DNA of 64,000 nt. Origin: Paramyrothecium sp. XJ0827 (Eukaryota; Ascomycota; Sordariomycetes; Hypocreales; Stachybotryaceae). The notes under the pieces are model-generated. The model saw only the letters and a program-made list of their open reading frames with translations. It had not been told where the DNA came from and made no database searches. The DNA lies in the NCBI GenBank assembly GCA_020881915.1, contig JAJFPB010000005.1, positions 1,116,001-1,180,000 of the forward strand. Direction: 5' to 3'. Shown here in pieces: positions 13,909-24,425 of this stretch. A program made the translations under genes and the position numbers. Within the stretch, counting starts at the first letter, position 1; each line of letters begins with the position of its first letter.

Positions 13909-16900
13909 ATGTCGTATTTTCAAGCTAACGGTTCAGACATTCCTACGGGCAGCCCGCATTTGCTTGCCAAGCAGGTCGGAGCCCAGGACGAGCGCGTGCC
14001 ATCGGGCATTGTTGATGCTCGAATACATCAGCTATATACGATAGCCAACCATGGCGATCCTGCTGAATACCTCGAATCGACGGCGACCAGGGATCGCGAA
14101 AGTGAATTCTCCGGATAGGGACGACGGGCAGACAGCCACTTCGCTAAACCGGCCTCTCGAAATACTCTAATAGAAGGCACCACCGGACCACCGATCGAAT
14201 ATTCGTATCCAGTGTCCGACAGTTGGTGGGAGCCTAGTCGCAAGAACCGGGGTGATACCAACGCCGCTTCGCTCTTCGGCATCCGTTCTTTACACCCGCG
14301 ACCATGTGTTAGCCAAGAAGATTTCACTACCTCGAAAGGTTTCTCTAAGAAGTCATGCAAGGACAATCGATATTCAAACCCTGCGTACACAGACAAAGGA
14401 GTTGGCAAAAGCCTTTCCGCAAGACTTCGGTCATCATCTAGCAACCGACATTCAACAGACTGCTCGGATGAGGACGTGTCAGGCTCACTTAGCTCATGCG
14501 AGCGACGACATGATGCAATGGCTATTTTTGAAGAGTATGGCATATCGCGGCCCCAAGGTTGGCTCTCTGAGGACAACTCAACCGTAGCCGAAGCGCAGAC
14601 CCCGTCACGGCCGGAATTTTACCACATCTGTCATGCATGCGGTGAACGGTTGGAGGGTCATGCACAATGCCACAAGTGTGGGCATGAATCGTGCCACAAG
14701 TGTACGTTGGAGATTCCGGCTGCGAGACCACGACCAGTCCATCGCTCAAAGCATCACAAACACCACATTACCACGAGCCGTCTACTCACGGGGACTCCGG
14801 ACCAATCTATGAACCAAGATCCTTCCAGTCGGATTGAATCACAGTCACGTCTTACTAATGATCCTGTTGGCTCAATACACCTTGGCGATGGGCTAGCCAC
14901 CCCAAGGCCGGAGCTAATGACACGGTCACAAATCGAGGAGAACGATCTTTCTCTTGCTACCGTTATAAAGCCTGCCGCAGCCATTGTTGAAGACAGGAAG
15001 TGTGGTTTAGTCACAAGCAATCCATTCTTCAGAGCGGACAGGCAGGGAAAATCCCCTGCATCAGCACCTCGAACGACTGCAGAAAATGTGCGAGCGTACA
15101 GATCCCCGAGAGAGTCTGACTGCGTTCCGCATCGACGGATGAGTCAACCATCCAGATTTGCATCAGTAACACCTCGCCTCCCTGACATTGATAGCCGCGA
15201 AACCCTTCCCACTTTTCGTCCGCATGCTACCAACTCCACGAGTGTGCTCAATCCCAATCCGATTACAACGCCTGATAATGTGATGAAGGCTAGTAAAGGA
15301 GTGCATCACGAGACAAGTCAACTAGGACAGAGAGTTGATCAACTATACCATCATGCGAAGGATTTGCATAGCTCGAGGCACATCCTAGAGCACCTAGCCG
15401 CCGGCGCTGCAAGTCTCGATAACGAACTTGGGGCAAATACTGAAACTCCTGGACATGTCGCCAACATTCTCGAGGATCCTGACAACTCAACCAAATCCCT
15501 TGCAGTCCATCCGACAGACACATCTCGTATTGACATGCTGATTCAAAAAGCCAAGACAAGTAGGCAAAGGAGAGATACTGTCATACCTCCGGCCCTCTCC
15601 GATGCCAACCATGATCTGGGTATGGATGACACTTTTGCGGTAGCTGATCAAACAGATTATCACAAACTGAGTGAGGATTTTGTTGTGCCCCAGTCAGTGA
15701 GCCCGAAGTCGCATGACATCAGTGCAGATATATTCTCGAAAGTTGCTGGGTGGCAGCGGTTCCACCCAAAGGTTGTCCAAGCTGGAAAAGATAGCCCCCC
15801 TTCAGCATGTAAATTGAGGCATCACGCCGATACAGGAGAGTCTCTGTCGAAAGGAATCGCTTCGAACTGCGGGACAAAATTTTCCGGAAGGAGACAGCAG
15901 AGACTTGCGAGGCCGCGGAAAGGGGATGGTTCTGCCCCAAGGACCAATTCTTGCATCTCAGCGGATTGGAAGACAGGAGCCGAGTATCAACGAATGTCTG
16001 AGGATATAATGGCCCCATGGGAGGGCGGTTCCAAACTTAAATCACATGATCAAGGATCATCCTCAACATCAACTTTACATTCAATTATCTCTCGGGAAGA
16101 CTCTTCACTTCAAGTCTCTCAAAAGAGACCGGGCGATGACCGATGCCTTCAAAAAGGGCATGGAAATAGGCATCGTGAAACTCGATCTACGCAAGTGCCC
16201 GAGACAGCCGCGATATCTCAAACCTTGGGTCTTGGAGCGAGACAAGGCAAAGCACCAGTTGTGGGTGACATGACACCTCGCACATCACCTGTGATAGAGC
16301 ACCCGAAAGGAATTGGTAGTGTTAGCGAATATCCGCCAGCAAAGAAGACGATTCCACCGAATGCGTCAGAATGGCGCCGAAGCCTCAGTAAACTTCCTAG
16401 CATACCGCAGCCTGTTTTTCGGCGGAGGAGCACTTGCAAATTTTGCCATCCAAGCCTTTCTTCTTCATCCTCAGTAGGGAAAGCACATTCGCATGAGAAA
16501 ACAGCCAGTCATACAACTTCCAAAGACTTGCCATTGCATCATCATCATCATCACATGCATGACCCGGTGACCTGGAATGGTGAACCTTCCCCAGCACCTC
16601 CCAGGATGAGTGTACGGCAGGTTGAACAGTCGTTGTGTCGCGTCTCGACAAGAAACAGGAGGAGTGAAGCTGAGAGTAGACGGGAACGGTATATTAGGGT
16701 GACGGACAACGAGGCGGTCATCCACAAACCCCCCTTTGTCGATAATCAGGTGTTACAGATCGAGAAGAAGCAGTTCGCACATCCACATGACTCAGATTCG
16801 TCTCTTCAATCTCATCATGCCTGCGCGTGGCGCTCGCAGCATACGAAGCTGAACGCCGAGGTCGAACATTTAAGAACGGAGCTGAGGACTCGGCCAGCCA

Positions 16901-17088
16901 TGGAAAGCCTTTCGACACAGGGAGAGCCATCTCGCATTGACATTGGAATAGGGGATGCGCTAGCCAAACATGACTGCCAAGGAGTCGACATACAAGGAGT
17001 GACGATTGTGATGCATATGAAGGGAAGAGACGACCTGGTCATCAACACTGACTTGACAAGAGAAGAATCAAGGTGCGCGTCAGAATGA
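13909..17088 (+). CDS. Large protein of unknown function with a six-cysteine zinc-binding-like cluster
   Basis: I join exon 1 (13909-14101, starting MSYFQANGSD) to exon 2 (14174-17088) across a 72-nt intron. The intron has a GTGAAT donor, a GCTAAAC branch-like site and a CTAATAG acceptor. Together they encode 1,035 residues. The intron length is a multiple of three and its retention would meet an in-frame TAG at 14,116, so the frame alone hides it. Residues 217-241 carry CxxC-x9-CxxC-x4-CxxC with interspersed His (C217, C220, C230, C233, C238, C241), resembling a zinc ribbon with an extra CxxC. Most of the rest is low-complexity, Ser/Arg/His-rich and probably disordered. A His run lies near 16,538-16,552. 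A short coiled-coil-like stretch (HTKLNAEVEHLRTEL) sits near the C-terminus, followed by a compact Asp/Val-rich tail. I do not recognise a family. Confidence 0.85.
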
Positions 17089-17942
17089 TGAGCTTGACCG
17101 GTAGTTAATAAGGGTTCTGTCCAGTCGTATCACACAACATCATCGAAGTGTATGGTTAGAGTCCAGGATTACAATCATATTAGGTGCAAGCTTTTCCCTT
17201 GATGCAAGTGCGATTCTGCCCTTGGGTTCAAGAGTTTTGCTAAACAATTGCAATTGTTCTACTAAAGGAGAAAACGGATATTGCTGAGCTGTTAACACTT
17301 GTGAGTTTTGGAAGCGCCAAAAGACCCATCGTCGATAGAGTCAGACCGATATCATTCTGTGGCACAATAATTTACTGGAACCACATACACTGGTTTCTAC
17401 GTAACGACAGAAATAGCAGCTTGCAGATTAGGCGCAACCACTGTAATCGTGCCATCTAAAACAGAAAAGGAGGAAAAGAGGGGAAAAAAAGAAAACAAAA
17501 AGGACAGAAAAGAAGGAGAGGTTAGGACATCTCCAGCCAGAAGGCCGTCTACGTACGGTAACCGAAATCATAGCAAATTCTTCGACGAGCTTGCAAGACA
17601 TGCCCCGCTATCAAGAGGACTCACACACGGAGCCACATACATGGTATAGTTGCAGTCGGCAAGCCGTCTTGATGTGCTTCGGCATGGTGTTGCGTGGTCC
17701 GCCAGGTCGCCTTGCTCTCTTGCTAGTGTCCAGGTCCGGCCCTGCGGCTAATTGTGGTTTTCGTACAAGTCGTCGCACATCCTGCATATTTCTCAGAAAG
17801 GAGATCCTATAACTCCCAATCGACCATCTCTCTCAACCCGACCCTCTAAACCCCCTCAGAATTCTCTTCTGCACCTCGAATCATCTGCAGTTTCTGGCCC
17901 TGCTTGGTTTCCAGGTGGATCCCCCCCCCCAAACACGAAATC
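17089..17942. other. Intergenic upstream of NTM1 with purine tract
   Basis: This stretch holds the 3' side of the preceding gene and the promoter side of NTM1. A purine-only or nearly purine-only tract occupies about 17,459-17,521 on the plus strand. A run of ten C lies just before the NTM1 start. No gene is visible. Confidence 0.55.
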
Positions 17943-19273
17943 ATGTCAGAAGCGTCGCAATCACCGGACTCCTTGATCAACCAGCACAATGCCCGCCAGT
18001 ACTGGCAGTCTACGCAGGCGGACCTCGGGGGCATGCTGGGAGGAGTCGATGGTTACCCGGCGCTCTCCAAGGTCGACTTGCAAGGCTCGAGGGCGTTCCT
18101 GGCGAGGCTGGGCATCGGACGGAAGAGCGGTCTGCGTCGCGTGAGCCGTGCGGTGGACTGCGGGGCTGGGTAAGTCTCTAATGCTTGCTTTTACTGTCGC
18201 GATGGGCATGGATGGAGGATTTTCTGCCATGTGCTTTTTGCTTTGTATGGGCACAATGCAGGACGAGGCTGGCTTGAATGGGCGGCGCACCAGCTCCGCG
18301 TATCCAGCCATGTTTCTTGTCCCCGTTTCCTTGTCCTCGTCCTCTCCCTTGCCCTGCCAACTCTGTCTTGTCTCTCTCGCCATCAGTTCACCGACATAAC
18401 TCTGCCGTCATCACGAGGCGGTGTCTGCAAGCCTTTGGAGGATCAGCCCAGCGCTAACGTTCAGCGCCCCTTTCCCCCATGGTTGACCATGGGTGGGTGA
18501 GGGGCGCCGCTTCCTTGTATAGCATCGGAAGGATTACTCAGGGCCTACTACTTGACGTGGCAGACAGCGTGGACGTGGTGGAGCCCATCGCCAAGTTTAC
18601 GAAGGGGCTCGAGGGCGAGCAGGGCATCGGGCGCATCTTCAACACCGGCCTGGAGGACTGGAACGGCGGCGATGAGGGCGGTGAGAAGTACGATCTCATC
18701 TGGGTCCAGTGGTGCGCCGGTCAACTCAAGGATGCCCAGCTCCTCGACTTCCTGCAGCGGTGTAAGGGCTGGCTACGCGAGGACGGCGTCATCGTCTTCA
18801 AGGAAAATAACACCAAAAGCGGCGTCGACATTTTCGACGAGCTCGACAGCAGCGTCACCAGGTCAGTTTGGAAAAACCCGTCGCACCCCCAATTTGCAAG
18901 GGACCCCTTAAGACGAGAGGGCGTCATTTCGTTTCTTTTATTTTTCTTTTGGTAACGCCCTAACGTTTCCACGTCCATGCCCTCGGTGCCCCTAGTTGTG
19001 GTAGGGCAGAGAACAGGGGGGGTGGGCAAGTCATTCGGACCGGGCGGGCCTTGCTTCTTGTTTCTTGTTTCTTCTTTTCATCTTCTCGCTCTATACCCGA
19101 CCTGGCGACTCTCGGCTAACTCTGAATATGTAATTGGTGCGACCCGCAGGCAAGATGATAAGTTTCGCTCCCTGTTCAAGGCCGGTGGGTTGAAAATTGT
19201 TAGGACAGAACTGCAGCGGCCATTCCCTAAGGAGCTGTTTCCGGTGCGCATGTACGCCTTGAGGCCGGTGTAG
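17943..19273 (+). CDS. NTM1: Alpha-N-terminal protein methyltransferase 1
   Basis: Three exons: 17943-18169, 18523-18861 and 19150-19273. Their 690 nt encode 229 residues. The enzyme transfers methyl groups from S-adenosylmethionine to the alpha-amino group of proteins whose N-terminus, after Met removal, reads X-Pro-Lys/Arg; known substrates include ribosomal proteins. Sequence evidence: NARQYWQS near the N-terminus, the SAM loop DCGAGIGRIT (72-81, split by intron 1), VDVVEPIAKF, and YDLIWVQWCAGQL followed by FLQRCKGWLREDGVIVFKENN, which matches the NTMT1 family closely. The introns (353 and 288 bp) are much longer than others in this window, and both contain ORF-like stretches that can mislead gene calling. 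The next gene is convergent. Confidence 0.95.
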
Positions 19274-20288
19274 AGGACAATGCAGGAAGCAGAGACACCA
19301 AAAAGCAGACCTGACACTATCAGTGAAACGAGGACCCTGTCAATGGCGGTGAAGCCTGACCGGGCTCAATGCCGTTGCGATGCTTTCCCTTTTATATTCA
19401 CCTCCATATTGTATCAGGCCATTTGGCGGACATGTCCTGGGTCATCGGCGCGCATGCGCTTGCACACATCATCCGCAAGTACCTGGTTCATGCAGGCCTG
19501 CATGGGTTCAAGGGCTGGCTGACACTACCACCAACACCACCCATGGGGGTGTCTATTCATCGTGGCGCAACAAACATCCTGATTTCCAGAGCATTAGTCC
19601 AACGTGGCGAGCGGTGAGGGGGCTCAAGTACAAAAGCGGTGAGAAAGACCGTTTAAACACAGTAGGTGTCCGTATGTACTGCAACGCACGATGGGGAGCA
19701 GACAAGGGGGAGGGCGTGCGTCTCCAGTCTCGGGCTGGCCCACCCGTTCTTCGTAAGCTGGAAGGCGGCAGGTCTGGACAAAATTGGGAGCCCATCATCG
19801 ACTGGCACATGACGGCGTTGGCCCGGGACTTGATTTCTGCACCCGAGGCCTTGGAGTGGGTTTGGAATGGTTCCCTGGCGGGGACATGGGGTGTGCAAGC
19901 TTAGGCAGGGTCGGAAGCAGGTCTGTTTTTTCTTCCTCTCCTGAGGTGGATTCAAGATGGACGGGCAGCCACGAGAAATTCCTTGCATCGATGTCTGGCT
20001 TTGCTGGGGCCCGGCTTGAATGCATGCATATCCGGGGTCACGGATCAGGCTAACCGTTGTGACTGGGCCCAATAATGGTTTCGACGATCCTTGTCTCTCT
20101 AAAACCCACCATCATTTAGGGCTCCGGCTGCTAAGCCGTTAAATAGTCTGCCGTAGATGGTTTGGTGGACATTGTTACCTGCTTGTTGGACAAGTTTTCT
20201 GTAATGCAAATGAGGCAGAATGTGCAATCCTTGAATTTCATATTTTCGCGGGATCTTCTGAGCGCTGGCGACTGCTGGACTAAAGCTT
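19274..20288. other. Convergent intergenic region between NTM1 and the SMP-30-like gene
   Basis: Only 3' ends face this 1 kb region, so it should hold two 3' UTRs and spacer. ORFs such as 19,380-19,904 show no recognised motif and overlap others in different frames. Nothing functional was identified. Confidence 0.55.
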
Positions 20289-21304
20289 TCAGAGCTTGTA
20301 CTTGAATGGTTCAAGTCCCCTCGTGCCCACATCCACCCTGAAGACAGCACCACCGTATTGCTTGCTGACCGGATCCGGACCCTCGGGGTCGGAAGCACTG
20401 GTAATGATAAGTTCGGTGCCCACAAACTGGACGCATGTAATGGCACGTGTTGGCAGCTTCACTTCGCCAACAATCTGTCCTTCGGTGTTGATCTTGATGA
20501 CACGGCTTTCACCGTAGATGGCGTGCCAGATGTTGCCGTCAACATCTACGCGGAACCCGTCGGGGCCGCCTGGACCCTTGTGCTCGTAGAAAACTCGCTC
20601 ATTGCTCACCGCACCCGTCTCAAGGTCGAAGTCATAAGCGAGGACTTTGCTGGATGTCGTACGGGTGAAGTATAAGGTTTTGTTGTCCGGAGACCAGCCA
20701 ATCGAGTTGGGGATGGTAAGGCCAGACAGGTGTTGCGTCTTCTTACCAGCGCCAAATGTATATAGTGCACCTAGACAATCACTTAGCTGACGAAGGCTCC
20801 TGCTAAGCCTGCCAGACTGTTCGGAACTCTAGCAGGTGTTGGGGGGTGAAGCTCATGAGCTAAAGTATATGAGCTCGGCGTACCTTCGGGCCGGAACTCT
20901 CCAAGGTCAAAGTCTGTCATGGTGCCGAGCCAGAACCGACCGAGCGGATCAGCAGCGCCGTCGTTACTGCGCACACGCTCATTGGGAGTCTCCTCGAAGC
21001 GCTCGATGATCTCGTAGGAGTTGTCCTTGCGGTTGAGAATGGCGAGGCCGTGCTTGACCCCGATAAGGATGCGGTCGGTGGGATCAATGCCCTCGATGTC
21101 AGAAGTAACAGTAGTACGAATGTCGAGCTGAATGGTTTTGAGTGACTCCTGACCCCCATCAAGCGAGGCGATAAGAATCTGCTTCTTCGCGATATCAACA
21201 AAGCGCACCGAGTTGGTTTCTTTCTCATAGAAAGGACCCTCGCCGAGCTCGCAGTGAGGCTCGAGCCATGGGGTTGAAACAGTCCAGGTCTCAAAATTAG
21301 CCAT
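20289..21304 (-). CDS. SMP-30/gluconolactonase-family lactonase
   Basis: Two exons (20884-21304 and 20289-20770) around a 113-bp intron; 903 nt encode 300 residues, the normal size for this six-bladed beta-propeller family. The family hydrolyses sugar or other lactones with a single divalent metal. All four expected metal and active-site residues are present in their usual contexts: Glu22 in CELGEGP, Asn114 in RSNDGAADPLGRFWLGTM, Asn162 in IPNSIGWSPD and Asp211 in GGPDGFRVDVDGNIW. No signal peptide is evident, so it is probably cytosolic. The in-vivo substrate cannot be read from the sequence. There is no adjacent sugar-catabolism cluster. It converges with NTM1. Confidence 0.93.
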
Positions 21305-22709
21305 ATTTCCGATTCTTTCTCACAAGCTTTTAATTGCAATTCAACATTGTCGAGTTACGAATTGCCAGACAAGGGGCTTTTAGTAGATTGAGGGGCAGTG
21401 GGGTTGAGGAAAGCGGGGGACGGTGATCCGAGAGCAACATTGCAAGCCGGCACAGGGTTGACTCCCCTTTTCGACGTGGACTGAGAGACGGAGCGAGAAG
21501 AAACAAGTCCGATATTGAGGGATTTATATCATGCTTTCGGTTATTCGACGTCGAATATATGATCGCGACAACTACGGAGGATGCTGCAGCAATGTCCAAA
21601 CAAGGCATACCGGGCCTAGCATCCGAGCTCAATTTAGCCGAGAGGTGGGATGGGTGAGCCAAAACTTCAACTTTGAAACGTGTTGGTGAGCGCTCAATAA
21701 AGCTGTTAATGAGCGGTCATGTAGAAGGAACGAACTCGAAGTAAGTCTACTATTCGAGGCGTAAGTCCATGCAAACGAAAATGGATAGTCAGCTCAGACA
21801 TTGTAGGAACTAACTGAAGAGGGTTCGGAACTCAGTTGTGGCACTCCTGAGGAGCCGCTGACGTCAAAATAGCTGTGTAGACAACTCATTAGAGCCTTTC
21901 TGGTCGGTGGGCTCAATGGGGCTGAATGAGACTCTTGGCTGAAATTACTAGATGTAATCGATTTCCGGAGAAGAGCTTTGGTCGGAGTCCCTTGCTGTGC
22001 CGGGTCAAGGAGCTTCTACAATCACTCCTTTTTGGGTCCAAAAGAGGGACTCTTCCAAAGTCGCACATGTAGAGGCATCGGTTCGCAGCAACGGGCATCG
22101 TGTCTAGTGAGATACTCGAGAAAGGTTTCCAGTGCTACGCAATGCTTGGCATCGGTGTTACCTGCACAATGGCCACAGCAGGAAAGAAGCGAACCACCAA
22201 CAGCCAATCTACCTCACAGCAATTGCCAGATTGATTGGACCATTTTCTGCTTCACGTGCTTGAAAGCTGATGCGGAGCTAGATGGTCAGCATCTCTGTGT
22301 CAACCAGCTCCTTGCGTAGTCATTGACTGCATAAATAATACAACAGTGACTGTTGGAATAACAATTGATCGCATTCCCTATCAGCTGTTATGGCCAACAG
22401 CCCGGAAATCGTCGGCTCCAGTGCGTAGTGAAGAGAACAAGGATTTGCGTCTAACACAATCAACGCCTGAGCCACATATGATGTGCCGGCATAGACACCC
22501 CAAGCTAAGGATCAAGCGTGTACACTCTAGCTATAGCTCAGGCTGTGTTTGTCGTGTATAGGATGCAGTCGGCTTCCTTGGTTCATTTTCATGACAGTGA
22601 CGAAGCAGGTAAAGTTTCTGGGTCAGGCCGTCATTGGGCATCAAAGTGAAGCTGACGGTATGGAGGTCATCGTCTGCTGATGGCCACGTCGAACCTGCAG
22701 CTCTGCACA

Positions 22710-22735
<26 letters not shown>
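22710..22735. repeat. (CA)n microsatellite
   Basis: Thirteen AC/CA dinucleotides in an uninterrupted tract, followed by a slightly degenerate CTCACACGC extension. Confidence 0.95.
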
Positions 22736-22741
<6 letters not shown>

Positions 22742-24391
22742 GCGCCCATCCTTTCGTTGGGCAGGAGTGTAAATGGGACAGTTTCCGTCCTCTCAGTTGC
22801 TCGTATAGCATGCACACTGCTGCTGGTGACTTGGACAGCCAGGCCACAGCGAAGCGGATTTTTTCAGGGATCAGGGGCAAGTTGGAGATTCCGAAGTGGG
22901 GAGGGGCGTGGTCAGGGCGTACAAGAACTGACCATGAGAAATTCCTGCATGAACAGGGTGCACTTGCAGGCCCTTCTTAGTTGCAGCATGCAAATGCATG
23001 GCATACGTACTTACGTCTCGCTGGGCAACGTATTGTTGATTTTTCGACCTGATAGCAAAATCCGCGGAACCAAACAAGAAGCTCAGAAACATGGTCATCA
23101 CGTCAGCTTCTGCCAGCGCTCAGACGGGTTGCAAAACACCGACATTTTGCCAGAAGAAAATAATGCTGGACGAATTTCAAGGGGTCGAGAAATGGCGTTG
23201 CCCATGTGACCACCAGGAAATGAGATGTAGCTAGTCGAATGCGCTGTAACGATATTGTCGCTGGACCGCTAGCTATGTAACATGCAGAGCCTGCTAGGGA
23301 CGGGCCGGGTTCGAGAATGAGTGTCGCTTCCACAGCAGGGAACAGGGCTCTTGTGTATCACGTACCGAATTGTTGAGGTCGAGATCTGCAATTTGAAATA
23401 TCACAGATAACTGAGCACGTGGATCCTTAAATTGCAGGAAAAAAAATCCGAGCCCTGGAAAGCGAGAATGCCGCCTCGATAATAAAAATCGTTGCCAAAT
23501 TTGATTGTACAGGATCCCTTCGCGACGGCGTTGATCATTCTTCGAATGCCTCTGGCATTGACTGGAATTCATCTGATGCGCAGCCAACACAAAGATGAAC
23601 AAGGGAGTAGTTTGGACATTCATCATAGGGCCGCGATTTCAGTCAACCCCCTGTTTCGGCGCTCCGGCCTCGTCTCATTTAAGAGCTCATTTCAATTCCG
23701 TACCACTTGCTGAGAAAAGCCAGGGCAATGAGGTGATCATGTTCACAGCAACCGGGAACACCGCTCATAACGTACCAGTGCAGGCACCACCAGTGCTTGA
23801 TACCCCAAATCTGAAGGTCATTAATGTCCTGAAGCGATGCGCGTCGCAATCGGCCCAGCCTAAGATTGGGGGGTTGTACACGATGCGCGAAGGTGGACAG
23901 TGAAGATAGTCTCCAGCTTCTAGGCATGTGAATCGGTTCCTCTGAAAACATCCAAGGGTACTAAAGCTTGTAGCAAGCAGCGCGCTACACTTTCGCTTCG
24001 TCACATCGGTACTGGTAAAGGATGTGGTCGAGGCGATGATCGTTTTCACACTCCATCGTGACTTTCCGCACGCTTGGGACTGGCTTGCTGCACGGTCATT
24101 CAATCAATTGCGTAGGAGTTGGACATGCCTAGTGCTCTGCAAAAAGAGCTTGCCCTGTAAGAGGCAAGGAACCGTGGTGTTTCAAGATTCACGATCACGA
24201 CGGATGATTTCCATCGCAGTCAAGACTGGTCGCAGCCCAGGCCGCAGCGAGGAAGAAGCACAACGGGATATGATGGGACCATGCAGCCACACTATGTTGA
24301 CCGGGGGTTAAGGGTCGGGGACCGGCCATGCATGGCGTAAGACCCGCCGACCACCCTGGCCCTCGGAAGTGACCAGTGCCTGGTTTGAAAA

Positions 24392-24425
24392 GTGTGCGCG
24401 CGTGCGTGCGTGTGTGCATGCATGC
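24392..24425. repeat. 34-bp alternating purine-pyrimidine tract
   Basis: Strict purine-pyrimidine alternation made of GT, GC and AT steps, followed by palindromic GCATGC/CATGCATG sequences to about 24,446. Such tracts can adopt left-handed DNA, but a function here is unproven. Confidence 0.8.

Noticed and set aside
14116..14118. In-frame TAG suggesting a pseudogene or stop-codon readthrough
   Set aside because: A standard 72-bp intron with donor, branch-like site and acceptor removes it, and the rest of the frame is open for 971 codons.
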